DNA of 64,000 nucleotides from Blautia wexlerae DSM 19850 (GCF_025148125.1 NZ_CP102267.1:249501-313500); one strand, 5' to 3'; positions 1-9,534 are shown, counted from the stretch's first letter. The notes: generated from the letters alone by a model not told the origin. Made by a program: numbers and translations.

Positions 1-149
1 CATTGTAGAATTTGTTTCACAAGGAGAATGTAAATATTTTCATGAAAAATATAAACAAGGAAAGTAATTTCGGCAAGCTTTAAAAACCGAACTGCAAAAT
101 GGCTCAAAATAATAAAAAATGAAAGAAGATTCTAAAAACAATACATTCA

Positions 150-178
150 TTGAAAATAGAACCAACGGGAATTATAAT
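150..178 (+). promoter_or_regulatory. sigma-A promoter for nagB
   Basis: A TTGAAA -35 box (150-155) and a TATAAT -10 box (173-178) are separated by 17 bp, about 50 bp before the nagB start. The rest of the first 230 bases holds nothing else I can support. Confidence 0.75.
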
Positions 179-230
179 GAGCTTATAACAAATCGGCAGT
201 GTCAGATGACACGCAAAAAAGGAGAAAACT

Positions 231-974
231 ATGATTATTTATGTAGGTAAAGATTATCAGGACGTAAGCAGAAAAGCAGCTAATATCATGTCTGCCCAGA
301 TTATTATGAAACCAAACGCAGTTCTTGGACTGGCAACAGGCTCTACACCGGTCGGATTATATAAACAGCTTATCGAGTGGTACAACAAAGGCGACCTTGA
401 TTTCTCACAGATCACATCTGTAAACCTGGATGAGTATAAAGGACTTTCCGGTGACAACGACCAGAGCTACCGTTATTTCATGAACACAAATCTGTTTGAT
501 CATGTAAACATTGACAAAAACAGAACCTATGTACCAAACGGACTGGAAGAAGACAGTGACAAAGCATGTGCGGATTACAATGAGATCATCCGCAGTGTAG
601 GCGGAATCGATATCCAGCTTCTGGGAATCGGCGGAAACGGACATATTGGTTTCAATGAACCCGGAGAAGCTTTTGAGAAGGAAACTCACTGCGTAGACCT
701 TACAGAGAGCACCATCAAGGCAAATGCAAGATTCTTTGAAAGCATGGATGAAGTTCCGAAACAGGCATACACCATGGGAATCAAGAGCATTATGGCAGCA
801 AAGAAAATCCTTCTTGTAGCAACAGGAAGTGCCAAGGCAGATGCTTTGTACAAATCCCTGTATGGACCGATCACACCAAATGTACCTGCATCTATCCTTC
901 AGCTTCATCAGGATGTAACCGTAGTGGCAGATGAAGATGCGTTAAGTCTTATTAAAGAAAAAGGACTTTTATAA
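231..974 (+). CDS. nagB: glucosamine-6-phosphate deaminase
   Basis: NagB converts glucosamine-6-phosphate to fructose-6-phosphate and ammonia, the step that brings amino sugars into glycolysis. The 247-residue protein has the usual family length. It shows the phosphate-binding LGLATGSTP segment (about 32-40), the NLDEY catalytic motif with Asp67, and GIGGNGHIGFNEP (132-144) with the catalytic His and Glu. The ATG follows an AAAGGAGAA ribosome binding site. It heads a tight nagB-nagA-nanE run, so it takes the product of the two downstream enzymes and of the sialate genes further on. Confidence 0.97.
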   Translation: MIIYVGKDYQDVSRKAANIMSAQIIMKPNAVLGLATGSTPVGLYKQLIEWYNKGDLDFSQITSVNLDEYKGLSGDNDQSYRYFMNTNLFDHVNIDKNRTYVPNGLEEDSDKACADYNEIIRSVGGIDIQLLGIGGNGHIGFNEPGEAFEKETHCVDLTESTIKANARFFESMDEVPKQAYTMGIKSIMAAKKILLVATGSAKADALYKSLYGPITPNVPASILQLHQDVTVVADEDALSLIKEKGLL

Positions 975-1085
975 TACCGGCTCTTGTGTGATAACAACAG
1001 TATCAGTGGAAAGAATTGCCTGACAGAGATAAAGTCAGGGAAGTACTTAATAATTCACTTCAGCGAGAAAAGAGGCAAAAATCAG

Positions 1086-2189
1086 ATGATTATAAAGAAC
1101 GGAAAAGTTTTTCAGGAAGATGGCAGTTATAAAGTCGCAGATCTGTATGTAGAGAACGGCAGAATTGTGGCTTCAGCAGATGAAGTAACCGATAAAACGG
1201 AACTGGATGCATCGGGACTGAAGGTTCTGCCCGGACTGGTAGATATCCACAGCCATGGTGCAGTCAGACATGATTTCTCAGATGCAGATGTTGATGGGTT
1301 AAGAACAATCCTTCAGTATGAAAAATCTCATGGAATCACATCCTATTGCCCGACATCCATGACACTTCCAAAAGAAGAATTACTTAAGATTTTCCAGACT
1401 GCAAAAGATGTAGAACAGGATGAAACCTGTGCACGTATTGTGGGTATCAATATGGAAGGACCTTTCCTTGATCCTGCGAAAAAGGGAGCACATGTAGAAG
1501 GCTATATCCGTAAACCGGATATTGAATTTTTCAGAGCATGTAACGAAGCTGCGGGCGGAATGATCAAACTGGTAACTCTTGCACCGAATATGGAAGGCTC
1601 TGAGAAATTTATCAGAGAATTACATAATGAAGTGGTTATTTCCATCGGACATACAGCAGCAGATTATGGCTGCGCAGCAGAAGCGATGAAAGAGGGAGCA
1701 CTTCATGTGACTCATCTTTATAATGCCATGAATCCTATGGGACACAGAGAACCCGGTGTGATTGGCGCAGCAGCAGACAATCAGGACTGTATGGTAGAAC
1801 TGATCGGTGATGGGATTCATATCCATCCTGTAACTGTACGCAATACCTTCCGTTTATTTGGAGACAGCAGAGTCGTCCTTATCAGTGACTCCATGATGGC
1901 AACAGGTATGGAGAACGGACTGTATGAACTGGGCGGACAGGAAGTGACCATGAAAGACAGAAAGGCAACTCTGGCAGATGGAACGATCGCCGGTTCTGCA
2001 ACCTGCCTTTTCGATTGTATGAAGTGTGTTATTTCCATGGGTGTACCGGAGAGAGAAGCGATTCTGGCAGCAACAGCAAATCCGGCGAGAAGTATTGGGA
2101 TTTATGATGAGGTGGGTTCCCTTGCTCCCGGAAAACGGGCAGATATTGTGCTGACAGACGAAGAGTTGAATATTGTTAAGGTACTGTAG
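1086..2189 (+). CDS. nagA: N-acetylglucosamine-6-phosphate deacetylase
   Basis: NagA removes acetate from GlcNAc-6-P to give the NagB substrate. The amidohydrolase fold shows the metal motif HSHG, the MEGPF glutamate, IGHT, THLYNAM and a late LISDSM aspartate. The reading frame is open back to 984, but the ATG at 1086 starts the conserved MIIKNGKVF segment and has an AGAGG site at the right distance, so the protein is 367 residues, normal for the family. It lies 111 bp after nagB and is followed by nanE. Confidence 0.95.
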   Translation: MIIKNGKVFQEDGSYKVADLYVENGRIVASADEVTDKTELDASGLKVLPGLVDIHSHGAVRHDFSDADVDGLRTILQYEKSHGITSYCPTSMTLPKEELLKIFQTAKDVEQDETCARIVGINMEGPFLDPAKKGAHVEGYIRKPDIEFFRACNEAAGGMIKLVTLAPNMEGSEKFIRELHNEVVISIGHTAADYGCAAEAMKEGALHVTHLYNAMNPMGHREPGVIGAAADNQDCMVELIGDGIHIHPVTVRNTFRLFGDSRVVLISDSMMATGMENGLYELGGQEVTMKDRKATLADGTIAGSATCLFDCMKCVISMGVPEREAILAATANPARSIGIYDEVGSLAPGKRADIVLTDEELNIVKVL

Positions 2190-2277
2190 TGTAAAAGAAA
2201 AGCTTTCCGACAGAATGTGCACAGATAAGAGTATGGACATTTTGCCGGAATGCAGTTCTGTATCAAGGAGAGAAATG

Positions 2278-2979
2278 ATGACTAAAAAAGAGATTTTAGA
2301 TGCGATTCATGGAAAAATGATCATTTCCTGTCAGGCGGTAGAAGGTGAACCATTATATGTAGAAGAGAAATCCATTATGTATCTGATGGCACGCGCTGCA
2401 AAACAGGCAGGCACACCTGCAATCCGTACAAGCAGTATCCGCGATGTCATAGCGATCAAAGAAGAAACAGGTCTTCCGGTGATCGGGCTGGTGAAGATCC
2501 AGTATCCCGGGTATGAAGGATATATCACACCTACCATGAAAGAAGTAGACGATCTGGTAGCAGCAGGATCTGATGTTGTAGCTCTTGACTGTACACTCCG
2601 CAAACGTGGTGATGGCTCAACTGTCAATGAGTTTATCGCACAGATCAAAGAGAAATACCCGGATATTATCCTGATGGCAGATATTTCCAATTATGAAGAA
2701 GGTATCAACGCATGGAAATGTGGTGTGGATATTGTTGGAACAACCATGAGCGGTTATACTGATTATACATCAAAAAAGGATGAACCGGATTATGGACTGA
2801 TGGAGAGACTTGCAAAAGATACAGATATTCCGGTTATCGGAGAAGGCAAGATCCATTATCCGGATCAGGCCGTAAAGGCATTACAGACAGGTGTATGGGC
2901 AATCGTGGTAGGCGGAGCAATCACACGTCCGCTGGAAATCGCACAGAGATTCCAGAAGGCAATTGAAAACAGCAAATAA
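2278..2979 (+). CDS. nanE: N-acetylmannosamine-6-phosphate 2-epimerase
   Basis: NanE epimerises ManNAc-6-P to GlcNAc-6-P, joining sialic acid breakdown to NagA and NagB. The protein is a TIM barrel of about 233 residues with family segments GLVKIQYPGY, ALDCTLRKR, MADISNYEEG and GEGKIHYPDQA (the last carries active-site residues). Two adjacent ATGs (2275 and 2278) follow AAGGAG; the second has the better 7 nt spacing. The open frame begins inside nagA, but that extension is not protein-like. A hairpin follows the gene. Confidence 0.95.
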   Translation: MTKKEILDAIHGKMIISCQAVEGEPLYVEEKSIMYLMARAAKQAGTPAIRTSSIRDVIAIKEETGLPVIGLVKIQYPGYEGYITPTMKEVDDLVAAGSDVVALDCTLRKRGDGSTVNEFIAQIKEKYPDIILMADISNYEEGINAWKCGVDIVGTTMSGYTDYTSKKDEPDYGLMERLAKDTDIPVIGEGKIHYPDQAVKALQTGVWAIVVGGAITRPLEIAQRFQKAIENSK

Positions 2980-3013
2980 AAAGTATATCAAAATTAATAC
3001 TATAGCAATTCCA

Positions 3014-3060
3014 AAGGGGATATAACAGTTAAACTATAAAGTTATCTGTTACATCCCCTT
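3014..3060 (+). terminator. hairpin after nanE
   Basis: A 15 bp imperfect inverted repeat (AAGGGGATATAACAG against CTGTTACATCCCCTT) lies 35 bp after nanE. It has only a weak T-rich tail, so it is a terminator-like hairpin. The TATAGCAATTCC just before it resembles the end of the R1 repeat described below. Confidence 0.55.
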
Positions 3061-3121
3061 ATTTCGTGTCACAAAGAGTTAACCTGCAACATTTTGATAA
3101 CATAAAATTTCTTCGAACACA

Positions 3122-3979
3122 TTATAGCAATTTATTTGCAATTGCATGAGCTGTTGCAGAACGGGCTGCGGAACAGGTATCAGGTTTTTGACTGCAGTAT
3201 CCATAAAATAGGCAGTCTATCAAAAACAGTTGCCCGACTTTGGCTGCAACTGAACCGGACTGTAGAGGACTTTCATTATAACCGCACTGTAATACTACTG
3301 AAGCAAATTCAGCTCCGGCAGATTTTGGAAAATGTGTAATAAGAATGACAGGAACGTGGCGACTGGAAGCTATCTGTAAGGTATCACACATATCTCTGGT
3401 AGAACCTGAATAAGAGAAGAAAAGGATGGCATCTTTTGAATCAGCCATTGCAATTGCACTGGCCTGCATGTGGGAATCACAAATATGTACAAAATTAGGA
3501 GAAGCTGTAGAAAAACGAGCCCATGCTTCCATTGCCATGATCATACTTCCTCCCTGACCGAAACAATATATACGGCGAGAAGACGAAAGGATTGATATTG
3601 CCTTAGACATTTCTTCTTCATCATAAAGCGCATAACTTTCATTTAAAGAAAGAAGATTGGCTGCGTGCACTTTCGCACATATAGTAGAAATAGAATCTTC
3701 AGAAGATACGGGTTCAGCGGAATTACTGGAATCACCAAGATCGGTGGTACGGTCTGCCTGGGCTAAAGCCAGTTTAAAAGCATTATATCCGGAAAGGCCT
3801 AATCCGCGGCAAAAACGGGTTATGGTAGCTTCGGATACCTTGCAGTTTTCTGCTAAGGAAGTAATAGAAAGATATTGAGTTTCTGTGGTATGAGAAAATA
3901 CATAATCTGCCAGTTTTTTTCCGGATTTGGTAAGAGAATGATATTGTTCGGTAATGGAATCAAGAATACTGTCTGCCAT
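3122..3979 (-). CDS. RpiR-family regulator, probable sialic acid regulator
   Basis: The 285-residue protein has an N-terminal RpiR helix-turn-helix (about 1-75, including SEATITRFCRGLGLSGY) and a SIS phosphosugar-binding domain (about 120-270, with YCFGQGGS and FFSYSGSTRD). Such regulators sense phosphosugars, often ManNAc-6-P or GlcNAc-6-P in sialic acid clusters. The start at 3979 follows GGAGG; the frame continues upstream but without a site. It is transcribed away from the importer operon and shares its control region, where three related palindromes lie. The NanR role is inferred from position. Confidence 0.88.
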   Translation of the reverse strand: MADSILDSITEQYHSLTKSGKKLADYVFSHTTETQYLSITSLAENCKVSEATITRFCRGLGLSGYNAFKLALAQADRTTDLGDSSNSAEPVSSEDSISTICAKVHAANLLSLNESYALYDEEEMSKAISILSSSRRIYCFGQGGSMIMAMEAWARFSTASPNFVHICDSHMQASAIAMADSKDAILFFSYSGSTRDMCDTLQIASSRHVPVILITHFPKSAGAEFASVVLQCGYNESPLQSGSVAAKVGQLFLIDCLFYGYCSQKPDTCSAARSATAHAIANKLL

Positions 3980-4073
3980 GCTAAAACCTCCATCAAAGTG
4001 TAAAAATAATGTCATGAATTGCTCTGGTGTTTTGTAAATATGGATGAAACTGGCAATTCCTGTATTGAAAAAT

Positions 4074-4102
4074 ATTATAAGACAAGATTTAATTGTGTGC
4101 AA
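4074..4102 (-). promoter_or_regulatory. promoter of the RpiR regulator
   Basis: On the minus strand TTGCAC (4097-4102) and TATAAT (4074-4079) are separated by 17 bp, about 95 bp upstream of the regulator start. A candidate operator at 4129-4144 sits just upstream of the -35 box. Confidence 0.6.
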
Positions 4103-4128
4103 GAAGATATTTTCATAACATGTATAAA

Positions 4129-4254
4129 TGAAAATAATTTTATTATGTTTGAAATAAAAAGCATAATTACTTTATAAAAATACTAAATATATTGTGCAAA
4201 TTTAACTAAAATAAAAATTATTTTCATTAATAAATAATATTGAAAATAATTTTA
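4129..4254. promoter_or_regulatory. three candidate RpiR operators
   Basis: The motif TGAAAATAATTTTA occurs at 4129-4142 and 4241-4254, and its complement AAAATTATTTTCA at 4214-4226. The third copy overlaps the -35 box of the importer promoter and the first lies next to the regulator promoter, as expected for repression of both directions. The region is very AT rich, so chance matches are possible. The remainder of 4103-4403 holds no gene except a 7-codon ORF (4337-4360) with a strong GGGAGGA site. Confidence 0.5.
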
Positions 4255-4268
4255 TCTAATGATATTAT
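4240..4268 (+). promoter_or_regulatory. promoter of the sialate importer operon
   Basis: TTGAAA (4240-4245) and TATTAT (4263-4268) are spaced by 17 bp and point at the ABC permease genes. The -35 box overlaps a candidate RpiR operator. Confidence 0.6.
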
Positions 4269-4403
4269 ATTTTACATAATAAATGAATAAATAAGAAACA
4301 TAACAAGATATTAGCGAAATAAAGGGAGGAAGAAAAATGAAGATTAAAAGAAAAAAATAGATGTTACATATAAAAAAATACTGAGGAAAGGAAGAATACT
4401 ATT

Positions 4404-5285
4404 TTGAATAGAAATCGAGAGAATGGTGAAAACAGATTTGCCTATCTTGTAAATGCTCCTATGATTATTTATCTGGCATGTTTTCTGGCGTTTCCAATGG
4501 TTTGGGGGTTATATATGAGTTTTACAAATAAGACCATTGGAAATCCGGCATCGTTTGTTGGATTTAAAAATTATATCAGACTTTTAGGAGATGCCGAATA
4601 CAGAAGATCTATCTTAAATACAGTGTTTTTTACAGCTGTTTCCATTCTGGTAAAAACAGTATTGGGAATGTTGATGGCATTATCATTAAATCAGAAATTT
4701 AAGGGTAGGAATATAGCAAGAGCATTACTGATGATTCCGTGGACACTGCCCAATATTGTTGTCGTATATAACTGGCGATGGATATTTAATTCAACAGGTG
4801 GAATTGCCAATTATATTTTAAAATCCTTACATATTACAAATACAGATATTATATGGTTTGGATCTGCCGGATTAGCGATGACTACAATTATTGTAGCTAA
4901 CGTATGGCGAGGAACACCATTCTTTGGGGTATCGATTCTGGCAAAGCTGCAGACAATTCCCAAAGATTATTATGAAGCTGCTGAAATTGACGGAGCAGGT
5001 TTATGGCAGAAATTCAGGCACATTACATTGCCAGAAGTAAAAGATGTAACGATCTTATCAGCGCTTATGAGTACAATCTGGACGATTAATGAATTTGAAA
5101 CTGTATGGTTACTGACCGGAGGTGGACCAAACGGAACGACAGAGGTTATGAACGTATACAGTTACAAGACAGCCATGAGAAGTATGATGCTTGGACGTGG
5201 TATTGCGGTTGCAGTACTGGCAATGCCTGTTCTTATGATTCTTATTAGTATCCTTACACGTCGTATGCTTCCGGAAGGTGAATGA
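4404..5285 (+). CDS. ABC sugar importer permease, MalF type
   Basis: This 293-residue membrane protein has six predicted helices and the cytoplasmic EAA loop (around YYEAAEIDGAG, then the LP pair), where the ATPase docks. It starts at TTG, preceded by AGGAAAGGAAG; no ATG fits as well. It forms a CUT1 importer with the next two genes. No ATPase gene is present in the cluster, so the importer probably borrows a shared MsmX/MsiK-type ATPase. Sialic acid, or a derivative, is the inferred substrate because nanA and nanE flank it. Confidence 0.88.
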   Translation: MNRNRENGENRFAYLVNAPMIIYLACFLAFPMVWGLYMSFTNKTIGNPASFVGFKNYIRLLGDAEYRRSILNTVFFTAVSILVKTVLGMLMALSLNQKFKGRNIARALLMIPWTLPNIVVVYNWRWIFNSTGGIANYILKSLHITNTDIIWFGSAGLAMTTIIVANVWRGTPFFGVSILAKLQTIPKDYYEAAEIDGAGLWQKFRHITLPEVKDVTILSALMSTIWTINEFETVWLLTGGGPNGTTEVMNVYSYKTAMRSMMLGRGIAVAVLAMPVLMILISILTRRMLPEGE

Positions 5286-5327
5286 TCAGGCAGCTGAATG
5301 TGTACAGGAAAATGAAAGGAGAATTAT

Positions 5328-6158
5328 ATGAAAGCAAAAAAAAGAACAGCATTACTTGGAAGAGTATATTTGATAATATGCCTGATTGTAGCACTGTTTC
5401 CAATATACTGGATGATTAATACATCTTTTAAAAGTGATTCTGAAATTTATGCAAAAGTGCCGACTCTTATACCACATCATCCTACAGGGGCTGCCTATTC
5501 TTATTTAATAAATAATATTAATTTTCTGTCCAGTATGAAAAACAGTTTGATTATTGCGGTATCTGTTTCTGTATTTTCAATTTTAATAGCATACCCTGTT
5601 GCGTATACATTATCAAGGTTGAAATTTAAGGGAAGACGAATTTTTTCAAAGTCCGTGCTATTCATGTATTTGCTGCCAACTACAGTTTTATATATTCCGT
5701 TATATATGCTGGTATCGAAAATGCATCTTACAAATACAATCTGGGGATTAATTGTAATTTATCCAACGTTTACTTTACCTTATGTAGCCTGGATTCTGAT
5801 TCCACATATTGCAGCGGTTCCAAAAGAACTGGAAGAAGCGGCCAAGGTAGATGGCTGTTCCAGAATAGGAACGATGTATAAGATTGTATTTCCATTGGCA
5901 TTACCGGGAATTATATCTACTACGATTTTTACTTTTGCAATGTGTTGGGGAGAATACATGTATGCTCTGGTAAACCTGACATCAAGTCAGGTACAGACAT
6001 TCCCGCTGGTTATTTCAGGTTTAATTTATGGTGATATGCCACCATGGAACCAGCTTATGGCAGGCGGTGTTCTTGCAGGTATTCCGATTATTGTAATATA
6101 TATGCTGGCATCCAGCGGTCTGGTTGGCGGAGCGACTGACGGTGGTGTAAAAGGTTGA
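5328..6158 (+). CDS. ABC sugar importer permease, MalG type
   Basis: The second permease (276 residues) has the expected six membrane helices and an EAA loop (EEAAKVDGCS, with a downstream ALPG). It pairs with the upstream MalF-type protein to form the transmembrane channel. It starts at ATG after AAAGGAG and lies 42 bp after its partner and 40 bp before the binding protein gene. Confidence 0.88.
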   Translation: MKAKKRTALLGRVYLIICLIVALFPIYWMINTSFKSDSEIYAKVPTLIPHHPTGAAYSYLINNINFLSSMKNSLIIAVSVSVFSILIAYPVAYTLSRLKFKGRRIFSKSVLFMYLLPTTVLYIPLYMLVSKMHLTNTIWGLIVIYPTFTLPYVAWILIPHIAAVPKELEEAAKVDGCSRIGTMYKIVFPLALPGIISTTIFTFAMCWGEYMYALVNLTSSQVQTFPLVISGLIYGDMPPWNQLMAGGVLAGIPIIVIYMLASSGLVGGATDGGVKG

Positions 6159-6198
6159 TAAAAAACGAAAAAAGATAAATAAAAGGAGGAACTACTAC

Positions 6199-7590
6199 AT
6201 GAGAAAAAAATTATTATCAATGGTAATGGCAGGTACATTGGCACTTTCATTTACAGCATGCGGAGGCAGCAGTTCCGGAGAAACAGAAAAATCCACTGAT
6301 ACTTCCAAAGTAGAAGAAACCTCATCTGGGGATACACAGGCTGCTTCAGCAGATTCCGGGAATAAAAAAACTATTACAGTATGGGTAGAGAAAATTTTCA
6401 GCGATGATGCAAATACAAAAATGGAAGAAAGGCTGAAAGAATACGGAAAAGAGAAAAATGTAACTGTAAATTGTGAGATGGTGGCTGCAACAGATTTTGT
6501 AACAAAACTTAATGCTGCAATTGAAGCAGGTCAGAGCGTTCCGGATATTATTTCTGCAGATACTACAAAAGTTCTGAATTATTATCCGAATATTCCATGT
6601 AATGATGTGACAGATCTTGTTGATCAGATTGATGAAGAACGTCCATATCTGCAAGCCAGTTATGAAGGAACAAAAATTGATGATAAATATTATTATGTAC
6701 CATTTTACAGCTCTTCCACATTGATGTTCGTCAGAAAGGATAAACTGGAAGAAGCAGGAATTACTGAAATGCCAACGACCTGGGATGAGGTATTTAAGGA
6801 TGCGGAAAAGGTCAGTGATCCGGATAATGATTTTTATGGACTTGCAATTGGATGCGGAGAAAACGATGATGACGATGAGAACACAATCAGACAGTACATG
6901 TGGAATGAAGGAGGATATCTGTTTGATGAAGACGGAAATGTAGCAGCAGACGATAAAGTAACGGCTGTGTTTGATAAATATGCAGAACTTTATGATGATA
7001 AAGTAATTCCACAGGATGCAACGACATGGGATGCAGGTGGAAATAATGGATCTTATCTGGCAGGACGCACTGCATTTTGCTTTAACGCGCCTACATTATA
7101 CAATGCACTGGTATCTGATGAACAATATAAAGATTTACTGGATAATACAGTTGTTCTTGCTCCTCCGGCAGGAAGCGACAATAGTGTATATATGAATTTT
7201 AACCGTGGATTTGCAGTCATGAATACCTGTAAAGATACAGATTTGGCTTCTGATGTGATTTCTTACCTTCTTGACAAAGACTGGTACGATTCTTATATGG
7301 AGGAGATTGCGCCTGTATTTGCACCTGTATTTGAGGATGCAAAGGAAAATACAACCTGGAAAGATAATGAAGTAAATGCACAGGCCTTAAAATATGTAGA
7401 AAATGCTTCCGGTTATTATGGATATCCGGTAAAAACATTGAAAGGACGTACAGTTGCAGCGAAACATTATTTTACATATCCATTTGTGAAAGCTGTTAAT
7501 CAGGTAGCAACAGGTACTGCAGATTCAGCAGGAGCATTAAAGAGTATGACTTCAGCAATTGAAGATTTTCAGGATCAGGTAGGTGAATAA
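6199..7590 (+). CDS. extracellular solute-binding lipoprotein, family 1
   Basis: This 463-residue binding protein delivers its ligand to the two permeases. The signal peptide ends in the lipobox FTAC with Cys21, followed by a Ser/Thr/Glu-rich linker to about residue 55 and a mature family 1 (MalE-like) fold. It starts after AAAGGAGGA. In the nan cluster of Ruminococcus gnavus a binding protein of this class selects 2,7-anhydro-Neu5Ac; which sialic acid form this one binds cannot be read from sequence by eye. Confidence 0.88.
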   Translation: MRKKLLSMVMAGTLALSFTACGGSSSGETEKSTDTSKVEETSSGDTQAASADSGNKKTITVWVEKIFSDDANTKMEERLKEYGKEKNVTVNCEMVAATDFVTKLNAAIEAGQSVPDIISADTTKVLNYYPNIPCNDVTDLVDQIDEERPYLQASYEGTKIDDKYYYVPFYSSSTLMFVRKDKLEEAGITEMPTTWDEVFKDAEKVSDPDNDFYGLAIGCGENDDDDENTIRQYMWNEGGYLFDEDGNVAADDKVTAVFDKYAELYDDKVIPQDATTWDAGGNNGSYLAGRTAFCFNAPTLYNALVSDEQYKDLLDNTVVLAPPAGSDNSVYMNFNRGFAVMNTCKDTDLASDVISYLLDKDWYDSYMEEIAPVFAPVFEDAKENTTWKDNEVNAQALKYVENASGYYGYPVKTLKGRTVAAKHYFTYPFVKAVNQVATGTADSAGALKSMTSAIEDFQDQVGE

Positions 7591-7591
7591 T

Positions 7592-8566
7592 ATGAAGACA
7601 AAAGTTTGGTTGAATCTCGATCCACAGAAAGTTGATGTAAGTTATTTATATAAAAAATTCGACGAAATTGGATGCGATTTTGAAGCAGAGGCAATTCCGG
7701 ATAATAACCCGGAATTGCTGATAAAAAAAGTAAAAGATGTTGATATTGTAATTGCTACTATGGAGCCCTGGAATGAAACTACTCTTGGTGCTGTAAAGGG
7801 AAAAGTAAAGTTTATTCAGAAATATGGTACTGGAGTAGATTCCGTGGATTTGAAAGCGGCAGGAAAAAACGGAATTCCTGTGGCAAATATTCCGGGAGCT
7901 AATGCACCGGCAGTAGCAGAAGTTGCTATGATGCACATTTTGAATCTGGGAAGACGTTTTACCAATTGCGTTGAAGGATGTAGAGAAGGAATTTGGCCCT
8001 CAACTATTACTGGAAATGAATTGGATGGAAAAATAGTTGGACTCGCAGGTTATGGAAGAGTTGCTAAGAATCTGGCCCGTATGATATCTGGATTTTCAGT
8101 TAAGCTTCTGGCGTATGATCCATTTGTAAAAGAAGCAGTACCAGGTCAAAATATTACATTTGTTGATACACTTGAGGAACTCTTTGAACGGAGTGATATA
8201 GTGAGTCTTCATATGCCGTTTATGCCGTCAACTGCAAGAATAATCAATAAGTCACTATTTGAGCGTATGAAGCCGCATGCGTATCTTGTGAATACTTGCA
8301 GAGGAGGTGTAATAGATGAGGCGGATTTGATCGAAGCACTGAAAACAGGAAAGCTGGCCGGTGCGGGACTTGATGTTTTGACAGAAGAGCCACCTAAGGC
8401 AGATCAGCCATTAATGCATATGGATAATGTGTATATTACATCTCATATGGGAGCAGCTTCGCTGGAAAGTGAATATAGGTCTCAGGTAATTATTGCGGAT
8501 AATATAAAAGAATTTCTGGAAGGAAAGCTTCCCAAAAGTGTCAGAAACAAAGAATTTCTGGTTTAA
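7592..8566 (+). CDS. D-isomer-specific 2-hydroxyacid dehydrogenase
   Basis: The 324-residue protein has the two-domain fold of the D-2-hydroxyacid dehydrogenase family. The Rossmann motif is GLAGYGRVAKNLA and the catalytic Arg-Glu-His set appears as NTCRGG, TEEPP and SHMG. It would interconvert a 2-oxo acid and a D-2-hydroxy acid with NAD(P)H. The ATG is 2 nt after the binding protein stop; a GTG 9 nt earlier overlaps it. Its place inside the sialate operon, just before nanA, is unusual and suggests action on a sialic acid derivative or on pyruvate released by NanA. Confidence 0.85.
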   Translation: MKTKVWLNLDPQKVDVSYLYKKFDEIGCDFEAEAIPDNNPELLIKKVKDVDIVIATMEPWNETTLGAVKGKVKFIQKYGTGVDSVDLKAAGKNGIPVANIPGANAPAVAEVAMMHILNLGRRFTNCVEGCREGIWPSTITGNELDGKIVGLAGYGRVAKNLARMISGFSVKLLAYDPFVKEAVPGQNITFVDTLEELFERSDIVSLHMPFMPSTARIINKSLFERMKPHAYLVNTCRGGVIDEADLIEALKTGKLAGAGLDVLTEEPPKADQPLMHMDNVYITSHMGAASLESEYRSQVIIADNIKEFLEGKLPKSVRNKEFLV

Positions 8567-8588
8567 ATAAAAAAGAGGAGAAATCAAA

Positions 8589-9503
8589 ATGAATACAGAA
8601 AAATTTAAAGGAGTATTTCCTGCTTTTTATGCATGCTATGATGACAATGGAGAAATCAGTGCAGAACGTACACAGCTTCTGGCAAAACATTTGATGGAGA
8701 AGGGAGTAAAAGGGCTGTACGTGGGCGGATCTTCGGGAGAATGTATTTACCAGAGTGTAGAAGACCGTAAGAAAATTCTGGAAAATGTAATGAAGGCAGT
8801 AAAAGGAAAACTAACAATTATTGCGCATGTTGCATGCAATAATACGAAGGACAGCTGTGAACTGGCGGCACATGCGGAAAGCCAGGGAGTTGATGCAATT
8901 GCGGCTATTCCACCGATTTATTTTCATCTTCCGGAGTATGCAATTGCAGAATATTGGAATGATATTTCAGCTGCAGCACCAAATACACCATTTATTATTT
9001 ACAATATTCCGCAGTTATCTGGTACTACACTTACTATGTCATTATATAAAAATATGTTAAAAAATCCAAATGTTCTTGGGGTAAAAAATTCTTCAATGGC
9101 AACTCAAGACATTCAGATGTTTAAAACCGAAGCGGGAAAAGATCATATTGTATTTAATGGACCAGATGAACAGTTTATTAGTGGACGGGCAATAGGAGCT
9201 GATGGAGGAATCGGAGGAACTTATGCTGTCATGCCAGAATTGTTTCTTAAGATGAATGAGTTTTTAGAAGAAGGAAAAATGAAAGAAGCTCTGGAAATTC
9301 AGAACAAAGCGGACGCAATTATTTATAAAATGTGTGAAGCATACGGTAATCTTTATGCAGTAATGAAGGAAATTCTGCGAATCAATGAAAACATAGATAT
9401 TGGAAATGTACGTAAACCTCTTCCGGGTTTAATTCCCGAAGATATACCAATTGTAGAAGAGGCAGCCAAAATGATACGTGATGCAATTTCAGAATTACAG
9501 TAA
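8589..9503 (+). CDS. nanA: N-acetylneuraminate lyase
   Basis: A 304-residue member of the DHDPS/NAL class I aldolase family. It shows the GGSSGE substrate carboxylate motif (about 46-51), YNIP with the catalytic Tyr (near 137) and the Schiff-base Lys in LGVKNSS (near 165). It splits Neu5Ac into ManNAc and pyruvate. The nearby nanE, ROK kinase and nag genes complete the route, which supports lyase rather than dihydrodipicolinate synthase. A strong terminator follows. Confidence 0.9.
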   Translation: MNTEKFKGVFPAFYACYDDNGEISAERTQLLAKHLMEKGVKGLYVGGSSGECIYQSVEDRKKILENVMKAVKGKLTIIAHVACNNTKDSCELAAHAESQGVDAIAAIPPIYFHLPEYAIAEYWNDISAAAPNTPFIIYNIPQLSGTTLTMSLYKNMLKNPNVLGVKNSSMATQDIQMFKTEAGKDHIVFNGPDEQFISGRAIGADGGIGGTYAVMPELFLKMNEFLEEGKMKEALEIQNKADAIIYKMCEAYGNLYAVMKEILRINENIDIGNVRKPLPGLIPEDIPIVEEAAKMIRDAISELQ

Positions 9504-9534
9504 ATACATAATAAAGCTACAGAGCAGTATGCAG

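Noticed and set aside
405..908. Long minus-strand open frame over nagB
   Set aside because: Shadow of nagB with no ribosome site and no protein-like composition.
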